The position numbers and the translations under genes are program-made. From contig CM114271.1 in the NCBI GenBank assembly GCA_050084515.1, positions 43,524,001 to 43,588,000 on the forward strand: a stretch of 64,000 bases of DNA, written 5' to 3'. Within the stretch, counting starts at the first letter, position 1, and every line of letters begins with the position of its first letter. This DNA comes from Blasia pusilla (Eukaryota; Marchantiophyta; Marchantiopsida; Blasiales). This document shows positions 24,651-35,300 of the stretch, piece by piece. Under the pieces are notes generated by a model. That model was not told where the DNA came from, searched no databases, and saw nothing but the letters and a program-made list of their open reading frames with translations.

Positions 24651-25079
24651 TGCAATTCAATTAGTAATACTTGCTGATGTTTTGTTTCACATGCAATTTT
24701 GACAACGTACCAACACTAGGAATTAGTCTATATGAAGTTATCTTTGCGATATACAATGGGCCATTTTGTAAATCATTTCTATGAATATATGCATGCCCTT
24801 GTTATTCTATCTAGTTATGTTTCTTACTTCTTGCCAATGTTTGAGATTATATGATGTCCCTGCTCACTTTCTTTCAATCTGAAACTTGTTAGTAAGAGTA
24901 TAACTAACTACTAAATAGAAGGTATTCTCTACTGGATTTTCTTTATTGTCTTTCTTAATTCAATGTTGTAAGTTTGAGACGGGGAAGGGTTTTGTAGAGG
25001 GGGCACCATATCCTACTTCAAAGCCATACTTCAAATATCTTTCCCTAATCTAGGGGAAGATAATGAGCATCAAGTAATG
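24651..25079. other. AT-rich interior of the CACTA element
   Basis: No reading frame or repeat of note was seen between the second-ORF remnant and the subterminal repeats. Confidence 0.4.
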
Positions 25080-25907
25080 TAAAATTATCATACATGATAT
25101 TGAGTCAAGTCATATTAAAGAATTTGAGTCATTTACAAGAGTCATATATGCTCACCTTATGTCATTTTTTCAAATGAAAGTGATCAATATGACTCAGTCA
25201 TACTATATGACAATCATCATAAGTCATTTCAGAAAAATATGAATGCTCTATATGACTCATTCATATTTTATGACTCAAGAACACAATCATTCATACAAAT
25301 CAGAAAGATCAATATGACTCAAATGATCACCATGAATACCTTTTAGGTGACCCATATGACTCAATAGATGACTCATATATTACGATTCAATCATTTTAAC
25401 AAATTTGGTGACCTTTATGACTCAATATATGACTCAGTCATGTATAATGACTCAGTCATTTAAAATCATCCAAGTGATTGATATGACTTAGAAATACATT
25501 ATACCTAAGTCATTTACACCATATGAGTGTTGGATATGACTTAATCAAAGATCATAACTAAGTCATTTTGACAAATCCGAGTGATGAATATGACATAATT
25601 TCTCATTGCCATGTGTCAACACATAATTTTTTTTCTTCAATTAATTGCTATGTTATATGCTAACATGACAATCAGAATATATGACTACATTCTGCCATAC
25701 GTAGCTTGATGACGTGTCAGTCATTGTTTATAATAACTAGCCAAAATAATGACTAGAGTTATCCCAAAATGGCTCTAGTCATGGCATGGTACATGACTAG
25801 GCTTGTTATGACTCCATGAGTCATTAGTCATTGTCAATCATTTATGGATATATATGACTACCATAAGTCATAAGAGCTAGTCATAAAAACCAAGATTTGT
25901 TCTAGTG
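25080..25907. repeat. CACTA right subterminal repeats and terminus
   Basis: More than twenty short repeats built on ATGACTCA or its complement TGAGTCAT occur in both orientations, often paired as TGACTCAGTCAT. They end in GACTAG/CTAGTCAT variants close to the terminus at 25907. Dense short subterminal repeats are the binding sites of the second protein in characterised CACTA elements. The ATT after 25907 would be the three-base target duplication; its partner is unknown because the left end was not found. Confidence 0.85.
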
Positions 25908-27550
25908 ATTGGTCAAACAGGTTGTGTTTGTCAATTGTTTTCAATTGGTATAAACCCACAACTAAAAACAAAACTCAATTCACGTATGACACAATTCATT
26001 TGTAATGGATTAATATTGAGATGGTAATATCAAATGTAAGATTAACTATGAAAGAGGGGCTTGAGCGCATCTATTTGTATTAGATCCAATTAATTGATAG
26101 GTAAGCAATGGATGATTATCTACACACAATGACATAGCTGTTGTTTTGAAATGTACAAATATGTTCTTAGCATAATTTTGAGCTCCTTTTTTTTAGTGAG
26201 CATTTTTTTTATTGATTGATAGTATTTGATACAATTAGTGGGTGTATGGGATAGGCTAGGGGGGTGATGTATTGGCATAATGAGTTTACACTCATTCAGG
26301 GGTTCAATTCTCTTGCATCACAGAGTTGGTTGTAGTGGATGTAGAGGCCAGACTATTGGGATGATGGACTGGTATAATGAGTTTACACTCATTCAAGGGT
26401 TCAATGACCTTGCATCAAAGAGTTGGCTGTTGTAACTAATAGTAGATATTTTCACCTATACCCTATTCATTAATATGGTTGCTAGAAATATTAAGAGCTT
26501 CTCTTTACTTCCAAAGGTTTTTCTATTCTTCTGAAAACTTTACTTGAAAAATTTAGGGATCCAAATTTATGGATTTTGGATATTTTTAAGTAAGAAAGGG
26601 GGAAACAAATTTGGGGACTTTAAAGTTAGAGGGTCCACACCCTAAAACGTCGCAGGTGATGAATAGGTCTACATATAGTGACCCCTCAAGGAGTTAAACC
26701 TTTATTATAAAAAATTTTAACAACTCAAGATAAAAGCTTCATAGGCTTATGATATGGGTCCCAATAGTGTAATCCATATTTGTATATTTTCTTGTTACAA
26801 AAGTTGTAACAATAGAATTAAATCTATTTTTGGTCACCTCAAAATAATAGAACTCTCTCACATGCTTTCTGAAATGATTGAAGTAGCCAATATGAAACAT
26901 CTCCCAATTTTGGGCAAGTCGTGGACTTCCAACATGAAGTTTGATGTTCAGCTTGTGCCACATACAAAATTTTACTCTTGCATTATAGTGCCCACAAACA
27001 ATACTCTTTACTATTCCCAATTGGTAATTCGGGTGAAAAATGACAAAGCTCTCTACTTTGGAGGTGGTGGACTTCTTGAAAGAGTCTATCTACCATTTCC
27101 TACACCTCCCCATCTCCAAATGGTATCTCGTCAATCTCTATTCCTTTGGCCTTAAAACCATAAGGAATATCGGAAATCTCCGAAGTGTACTTCCATTGCG
27201 TGCGGAATGGCCAGGTAACAAAATCTTACATATATCCTCATAAATGCAACTATATTCATATTCAATACTGATCAAGACTTTCCCTAGTTGTAGAAGTATT
27301 TCCTCAACCTCTATCCCAACCTTAACACTCCTTGGTCACAAGGACTTTGTCCCAAATCCTCTTTGTCTTCTCAACAGACTATACAAAAGACTCGAGAATC
27401 TGATTCTCTAAACGTTCTCCGTCATCTATCTCTATTGGACCACATTTCTTTGACACCTTTTTGCAAAATTTTATTTGATACAAAAAAAGGAAAAATTCAA
27501 TGATTGGGATCATGACCTAACATCTCTAATCAATGTGTGTATGTGTGTGT
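25908..27550. other. noncoding, no gene recognised
   Basis: Outside the CACTA element the sequence is AT-rich. A 133-codon plus frame at 26754-27155 and an overlapping minus frame carry no recognisable domain. A small dispersed duplication at 26264-26430 is listed separately. Confidence 0.35.
26264..26430. repeat. two ~70-bp direct copies with a palindromic core
   Basis: Copies at 26264-26331 and 26359-26430 share AATGAGTTTACACTCATTCA, then GGGTTCAAT and TTGCATCA. The shared core AATGAG-TTTACA-CTCATT is itself palindromic. Confidence 0.75.
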
Positions 27551-27659
<109 letters not shown>

Positions 27660-27899
27660 ATCGCTTGTGATATAACCAAGGTGTCCAATCACTTGTCCAA
27701 TGATACAAACCATTTTTTGGCTCATGCTATTGTGCAACACTCACATTCTTGAACCCAATCTCGAGAACCCAATGTGCTCATCATTATAATGCTAGTTAAA
27801 GTTATCAGAATCAAGTACATATCAAGACTTCCGGCCCAATCATTCACACTTTTGAATATTCATGATTAGTTAAGGAAACATTCATGAGAGTTTGAAGTT

Positions 27900-29700
27900 A
27901 CCTAATCCTATAAAACAAGGATGAATAGTTCTAGCCTGACACTCTTTGTCTGCTCTCAAAAGTGCTCATTGCAAATATCCCACCTTGGCAAGTTTGCAAT
28001 TTGAACAAACAAATTGCACATCTTCATGACAGACTTTAGATATGGTGAATGTTGATCTTCTTATTCACCACTCTTTGAAGAAGTTTGAGAATCACTTCCT
28101 CATCATTGATTCATTCAATTCCTCTATAATCATTTAACTTTGTCTCCTTTGCAAGTTTGATCACCTCTTCTCTCCTCTCTCTGTTATCATCTTCCCCTTC
28201 CCCTTTAGTATCTTTATTGGCATATGGGTTACCTTCTTTTGGCTGACCAACTCACACTTCATATGAAGTGTGAAAATATTAGCTTGCAACTTCCAAATCT
28301 GCCCAATTCTAAATGCAAGCAGGAAAAATAGATTATACTTATGTATACTTTTTATGTCCCTAAAATCCAATTAGGAAGGAGACATGCATTCCTGCAAATT
28401 CATCACGAAGTTGAGGGGACTTTTATCTCTCCCTTCTCTGACAAAAATAGGTGATTTTCTTTTAGTTCTTTCGAAAATTTGCATATTCTTCTGGTACTCT
28501 TGGTCGATATTGTGTTCCCAAGCCAATATCTTTATCTCCTTATCTTCATCTTTATCTCCTCTCCTACGTGAAACCAAGACTTAACACCTAGAAAACTCCA
28601 TCTTTGCCTAAGCCTGAAAGAGATCCCTCTTCATCTGTGCACCATGATCCTCCCCCCCCCCCGCTCTTCTCCTTAAAATATAATATGTATATTTAACCAA
28701 TAGTGTGACATCCCACTTATCCTTCATTGGGAATTTAGTGTGGTTCACCAGAACAAAAAATGGAACGCTCAAAACATAAGGATTCTCTAACACGAGACTC
28801 TTTACATTCTCCAAATGGAACTGGCCGATTTGATGAATGATGTAATTCATGATCTTCTCATCATCTTTAGGAAAAAGGAATTGGTAAGTGCTCCCAGAGT
28901 TGAGTTCATTTGACAAAGATTCTCCTTGAAAATTTTTCCACCATAGCACAAATCTCCTATTTCTTCTCCCCCTTTTCTACTACACTAGTCACATGACTTA
29001 CATGATCCTCCTCATCAATATCGCTAGCCGAAGTGATCTGTCTTGAAAAACCTAGAGTCACAATAGGTATGGTCATCCAAGAAGACCCAAGGGTACTCTT
29101 CCTTGATGTCTTCTTTTTCTTTGATGACTCACTAAGTCTTTCAAAAGCTCCGCATGAGGGATTCATCGATGAAGATTTTTTGAAAATAATCTTTGAAGAG
29201 ACACCCTCCATCACCTTATTGATGATCTTCTTGTATGGTTTAAGAACCCCCTCAAATATTTGGTCTTGATAATATGCATTTTATTCAAGGAGCCAACTTT
29301 CCAAATATTTGATATCTCGGTGACATATCTCCTTCAAGTTGATGAACGTCCCAACTTTGTCATTACTTCTTTCTTGTATGACTTTCCAATTAAAGTTGTT
29401 GGAAGTAAACATAAAGTTTGAAAATCCCTCAAAGACAAGAAAAGTTAAAACTTTACTAAGACATCTTTCTTGTCCTTGTACTCTACCAACTCAAAGTCAA
29501 TGATTGTGCCAAATTTCTCCATTGGCTTCTTCTTCTTCTTCCTTGCCTCAATGAAGATACATGAAAAATTTATCTCATACTTGTCGTTTGTGGCATCCTT
29601 CGAGCCTAAATTATGGGTAAGAAGATTTTTTCTCTGCAACTAAATTTTCGTCATCCCAAAACTCAATGGTTGCCTTCTCGATCTTCTACAAGTGTGTTTT
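27900..29700 (-). other. cluster of broken minus-strand frames, unidentified
   Basis: Three frames (29445-29639, 28957-29214, 28608-28949) follow one another in the same direction. They have coding-like composition, for example NYIIHQIGQFHLENVKSL and VNHTKFPMKDKW, and continue as fragments to about 28160. Stops separate them. This looks like one decayed gene or a transposon ORF, but no domain or family was recognised. Confidence 0.3.
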
Positions 29701-30081
29701 GAACAAAAGTGACAATTACTTAATCAAAACTTCATGAGCCTTCATGATGATGATCATCTTCTACATTAATTGCTAGTTATCCAAGTGAAATGAGTCTTCA
29801 TGATACCAATCACTCTCCCATAAAAAACTCAATGAGTATCATGTCTCCTTGATCTCAATAACTCAACACCAAACACCTGAAAACTTCTCAACAAAATACA
29901 CTAATCGAGATATTTCCCGTTCATTATATCAAAAATTTAAGTGACGTAAAATAGTAAGACCGTGATGGTGTGATCTCAATTATCCCTTAAAAAAAACTAT
30001 TCAAGAAAATGATGATCTCATTCACAAGAGAAATATTTTTTGATCAAGATCAAAGGATGGCATATTGATGGTCGAGGGGAA
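29701..30081. other. noncoding
   Basis: AT-rich sequence with no feature seen. Confidence 0.35.
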
Positions 30082-30360
30082 AGTAATTGAGATCATGAAG
30101 TTCCACAATTGAGGCTAAAATTCTAGGCATATCTCGACATCATCTCTACAAATCTACCAGTAAGTGATTGGGATCATCGAGATCCACAATCTAGACTAGA
30201 ATTCAAGGCATGTCTTTATATTGAACCCAAAAATTGCTACGAGCAAGTAATTGGTATCAATGAGATCCACAACTAGGACTAAGATTCTAGGCACATCTCA
30301 ATATCAAATGTAACCCTTATAGGAGCAAGTGATCATGATCATGGAGTTTCATGATAGCTA
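30082..30360. repeat. tandem array, four ~82-bp units
   Basis: Units start at 30082, 30162, 30245 and 30327 with AAGTAATTG or AAGTGAT. The first three are followed by GAGATCCACAA-like and ATTCTAGGCA-like phrases at the same spacing. The fourth is partial. The copies differ by many substitutions, so the array is old. Confidence 0.8.
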
Positions 30361-30409
30361 TCACTTTTCTTTGCAAGAGGAGATCATCAAAGAAACAATT
30401 TCTTGAAAA

Positions 30410-30620
30410 CTTTAATTTGATGAAGAAAAGGTTTTTTAAATTGACTCTTAGTCATCCTCTATCAATTTTTTGAATATCTATGTGTGGAAGGAAGTTTTTG
30501 GATGTGGATGTCTATACTCTAATTTGATGAGGAAAAGTTTTGAAAAATTGACTCTTAGTCATTCTCTACAAATTTTTTGAATATCTATATGTGGGAGGAA
30601 GTTTTTGGATGTGGATGTGT
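30410..30620. repeat. tandem duplication, 107-bp period
   Basis: Two adjacent copies share ATTGACTCTTAGTCAT, TTTTTTGAATATCTAT and GAAGTTTTTGGATGTGGATG in the same order, with few differences. Confidence 0.88.
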
Positions 30621-31347
30621 ATAGGAGAAAGTTGTATCTCAGAAAGTTTGTGTAGCAAGAACTCTCCGACGCCTTAAGGGAGTGGAAGGAAATGGGAAAA
30701 AAATTTAACTCTTTCTTCCCCTTTTCTAAGTTGAAATCTTGCCTAACCCTAGTTAATTAACTATACCAACCATAGTTTATTCATTTTACCATAGTAACTA
30801 AACTTTTCTAATTTTCCAAGATGTTGTTCTCTAATATAAGTTATATAAAGTTGGTTAATTCATCTAGTTAGAAACCACGCAATTATCTATAGAAACTCGT
30901 GTACATTGTTGCCCAAGTTTCTCATGCTCATGGGATTTGGATGGGTTTCGAGAAAGTGTGATGATTTTGATCATTGTGGATATAAAAGAATATTCACTTT
31001 TAAAATCTCCACTTACATATTGCATAATTCACCACATTTGGAGTCCGTTGATTGAAATCTCAAAATGTTCCCCGAAAATCCATATTTTCATAAGTGAATT
31101 CTGCCACATAATTGTTTTGTCAAGTTGAATGGCAACTTTCAACTTTTAGGCCAAATTTTTGGTTGATCATATTCATTGTTTATATAAGAAAACCATGTTT
31201 TTGAATTTCTATGAGTCAAAAAATAGTTGTTGAATGGGGTGGTGCTTCTTGTTCTTGGATATTGAAACTATTCTTTGTATTATGGAATTCTAAAAAAAGC
31301 TTCTAGAACTATAAGTCGCCTACTTGTATAAATTTATTGTCAACAAT
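30621..31347. other. noncoding
   Basis: AT-rich sequence. A degenerate further unit of the 31.35-kb tandem repeat may lie near 31270. No gene seen. Confidence 0.35.
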
Positions 31348-32330
31348 AGAATCATTGTTTCGAATATGGGATAGAAGTGTTCATGGAAAAGGGTAACATA
31401 GCTACGTGAGGGAGGTGATGGCTCCTTGACTCCTTAAAGGGAACTCTCCTATAATTTTATTTTGAGCAATGGAAAAATTGTTCTACATATAGAACATTAT
31501 TGTTCAATGGAGAAGCCTTACACATCCAAATAGGGGGTTGGGAAGACTATTCTCTAAGTTTTTGAAATGTGGAAGAACTATTTGCAATATGGAATATGAG
31601 TGCTCCAAGGAAGGATAACATTGTTACATGAGGAGGCGAGCGGGGAATGCGGATGGAGGGAATGCCTTCTCTCTTGAAAGGGAACTCTCCTGTAATTTTA
31701 TTTTGAATTTTGAAAAATGGTTCTGAGTATCACAAGTTTTTTTCAATGGAGAAGCCTTACACATCCAAATAAGGGTTTGGGAAGACTATTCTATAAGTTT
31801 CCGAACAATGGAAGAACTCTTTGTAGTATGGAATACGAGTGCTCATGGAAAGTGTAACATATCTATACAAGTTGGGGGTGAGGATTCTTCATCACCCTAA
31901 TAGAATCATGGTTGCATAAAAACGGACAAGTCCTTCCTTAGGACGGACATGGACGGACAAGTCTGGACATGTCCACTAACATGGGTTCCAAGAGGTGGAA
32001 CCCATACTTTTAGTCCATGATGGAAAGCAAGGCAAGGATGAGAGGAGCAATGAGGGAGGAGGGAGTGGAGGTGGAGGGAGGAAGAAATGGGGGAGTATGG
32101 AACACGAAGGCAAGTAAGGGGAATGAGAAAGAAGGGAGAGATGGGGCCCATATGGACAAGTCCTTCCATAGGACGGACATAAGTCCACGCACATGGACAT
32201 GTCCATGGACACGGACTTTGTCACATGCAACCTTGAATAGAACTCTCTTGTAAATTTATTTTGAAGAGTGAAACAACTTTTCTAAGTATGGGAAAATTAT
32301 TGTTCATAAGGAAATGGTCACATAAAGCGA
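31348..32330. repeat. tandem array, ~230-bp units, interrupted by a MITE
   Basis: Units begin near 31348, 31572 and 31810. Each carries GAATA(T/C)G(A/G)G, then GGGAACTCTCCT or a variant with TTTTATTTTGA. The first two also have CAATGGAGAAGCCTTACACATCC and GGGAAGACTATTCT. The third unit is split by the 331-bp insertion at 31906-32236 and resumes with AACTCTCTTGTAAATT. Confidence 0.85.
31906..32236. mobile_element. 331-bp MITE-like insertion
   Basis: The element starts TCATGGTTGCAT and ends ATGCAACCTTGA, which are inverted copies with one mismatch. The inverted homology continues inward with CGGACAAGTCCTTCC-type sequence on both sides. It is flanked by ATAGAA (31900-31905 and 32237-32242). Comparison with the two neighbouring tandem units shows that the sequence without the insert is continuous, which supports a real insertion. 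It has no coding capacity. The duplication length (6, or 7-8 with one mismatch) leaves the superfamily open. Confidence 0.82.
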
Positions 32331-35300
32331 AGATGCAAAAGGACATTGCATTGAAGGACATTGTGAAATAAAAGTGAAAAGTAGATAGAAAATCACATTC
32401 TTTTTCATATGAATTAAAGAAATGTAATCTTTTCCTTCATGGATAGTGTCTCTAGAGTTTCAGCATAAACTAAGGATGAGTCCTATGCCTAAACACAAAA
32501 CCCAACTACCTCATAGAAAGGCTCATGCTCGGTCCCAACATATCTCCCTAGACCTATGGAAGGACAAGAAAACTTCATGTTAAGAAAAGCTCAACCTAGT
32601 TGAGCAACAAGTTCATAAACATAAATGCAAAGATTGGCTTGGGGAATTGATTTAGAGCTAGAAGTTGGAAAGAGTGGGCATGGATGTGGCTCCAAGTTTG
32701 CTTTGCTTAATATAAGATCAAGTTGCAAAAAAGGAATATTACTATATAACTATAAGGTCATAATTTCTGGTGGAAAATGATACTAACACAGATTCATAAC
32801 AAGGTTGAACCTCAAAAGTATGTAAGTTCTTAACCTTCTTTGCTACCTTCTTCTTAGCCCTACTACAATGCATCGCCATTTGCTTCGGCTCAACCTCAAC
32901 CTCGTGCGCTCTCTACTACAAAATTCTCACCCTCAACCTTCCGGCTCTAGCCTTCTATGATTTTCCACTACAATAGAATCCATGGTTGCCTCCAATGATG
33001 ACTTCGCATTCTCAGTTGTTTCTTCCCCCATCTTGGTTGCACGTGCCCTAACTTTTTGCAGTTCTTGCTCCAAGGCGCCCTTCTCTGCTCTGATGTCTCA
33101 AGTGCCTTCTCCATGGTTACCTCTTCCTCTGCTTTCCAAGCCATGGCTACCCTCTTCTCCACATCTACTTTAAAACTTGTTCTACTTTGCCTCTGTGCTT
33201 CTTGGAAGGCACATTCCATTTCCTCTTCATTTGCAAAGAGCGAAAAGATAAAGAGAGAGAAAATAGCAAGAGGGAATGCAAAGCTATTTTGAAGCAATCA
33301 TAAGACAACTCAACTTTGTACACACATATTGAATCAGCAGAATACTTTGGGATTACCTAATGAACATGTAGTCAAGGCATCCTCAGTTTCTTTTGGATGA
33401 CTTCCTTTCTCTATCTCCTCTTCATCATCAAAACTATCAATGATCTCCTAGTTTCTATAGCCCTACATATCAAGAATGAAAAGGTATGCAATGATCTTCA
33501 TAAAAGGGAATTTTCCTACATTCTAGCTTTCTCCTCTAAAGTCCCTGGGTAGTTCTTCATGTAGGCCTCCACTATTCTCTTTTGGAACCCAACCAAGACA
33601 TCCTTCTTGTGGGTATCTTCCATGCATGGTAATCTCTAGTGGCAAGTGGTTGACAATACTACTCTGTCAACATATGCCTCTACGTGTCAAGGCATACTTA
33701 ACTCTTGATGTAATCCATATTCATGTTTGCTCAGGACTTCCTCTGAGGTCCTTCTCTCTATAGAGAGTGGAGGAAGAAAAACTTGGTAGCAAGACCAAGT
33801 GAAATAATCTTGGCCTAAACCAAACATGAAGGGTTGTTATAGCTACAACCCCTCGCATACAATATCAACTCCTAATGAATTTTGAGTTGCCATCAGGTTG
33901 AGGTTCTGCAAGAACTTAACTCTCAACTTTGTCACACCACTACTATACACATTCATCAATAAGGAAGAATTGAATGCTCTTGAGCATCTCATGCTCAAGA
34001 GTAAAATCAAACAAGGCTTCCCTAGAGTCTATACCAAACTCTTGGAAATACTACTCAATCAACTCAACTAAAAAATAGGAAGATGAGAGTGTGGAGCCCT
34101 TCCCAAGATGACAAAAACATTTGTGTGCCCTATCAAGAGCAACAACCTTTTCCCGTTATGCATACTCTTTCTTTTTATTTCCTTTCTAACTCTTCCAGTA
34201 AGCAAGCACATTCCCCTTAAAACAATCATAATGATTTGTCTAAGTGGTTGTAAAATATATCTAAGACTAGATCCAAGTGTTGAAATAAAAGTATTCCACC
34301 CCTTTTGTGCCAGTGTCTAGAGAATATACATACAAAATAAATAACAAGAATGAGAATTTTTGTATCTCCCGGTTGGCCACCCAATGTTTGCAAGATCTTC
34401 TCTCCCTTGGGCCAGATTTTTTTTTCGTCAACCCTCCCCCGCCCTAAGGGAGGTGATCTATTATCGGAAAAAGTTGATGTCGAGAGCGCAAATGCGCTTC
34501 CATCGCCAAATGATCTTGTTGTAAGTATCCACAATATGGAAGCTTACAATGGCAGTTTCTCAATCTATGCTTATGCATTTACCTAGATCTTTAGTGCATT
34601 GGAATTTACTTTGCATAAGCTTTCTAATCTCACCTTACTTATTCCAAACACACTTTTGGTTTAGAATGTTATGACCTAAAACACAGTGAAGCCCCAAACA
34701 CTAGTAAAGTTCCAATTCCTGTTCTCATCCTCTTTGGCAACCCACCCACTCTTCTCAAGTCTTGGTTCACGTTTGGTCGTGGTTTTCTGAATCAGGACCA
34801 TTAACACATGAAACGCTCAGCCTTTCTCATATCCCGCATCTCATGTCTCCTTCAAGAGACTTCTTTGACGTGCATCCATCCTAGCGTTCACATGAGCGTA
34901 CTAGAGTCTCAATATTTTGCATCGTCGCATGTTTAGTTATGAGGGTCGCGACATCAAAGGTGTGTCGGACTAAGGAAGACCTAACCTTTTCCTATCCTAA
35001 ACATCCATGTGCCTTTAATGTCAATGATTTCATGGTCATCAAATACATGGGCGATGTCGATTGCAATGGGAGGAGGATTTTTTTTTAAATGTTCTCCTGT
35101 AGTAAGCTAAGGGGAGAATGAAAAATTCTATGGAATTTTTATTTTTAAATTATTGGAATTTTTTCCTAACCTGTGTGATATTTTCCTTATTTTTCAGAAT
35201 TATTTTATTTTCTAATTTTTATGCAATTTTCCTAAGTCTCTCCTATTGATTATCCTTTCCAATTTCCCCAAAACATTTGATATCAATACTTTGGTTAGTT

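Larger units (their letters stand above)
15560..25907 (+). mobile_element. decayed CACTA (En/Spm) transposon, right end intact
   Basis: The element is defined by a TNP2-type transposase remnant (15592-19442), a second-ORF remnant (20240-24650), a block of subterminal repeats (25080-25900) and a right terminus. The terminus reads, on the complementary strand, CACTAGAACAAATCTTGG starting at 25907, which is the expected CACTA end. The left terminus was not found, so the start given is only the first transposase-like sequence. A solo Ty1/copia LTR interrupts the transposase, and a deleted copia copy lies between the two coding remnants. No copy of the transposase could be active. Confidence 0.85.

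Noticed and set aside
30082-30360. CRISPR array
   Set aside because: Units are diverged, unspaced and in plant nuclear DNA; it is an ordinary tandem repeat.
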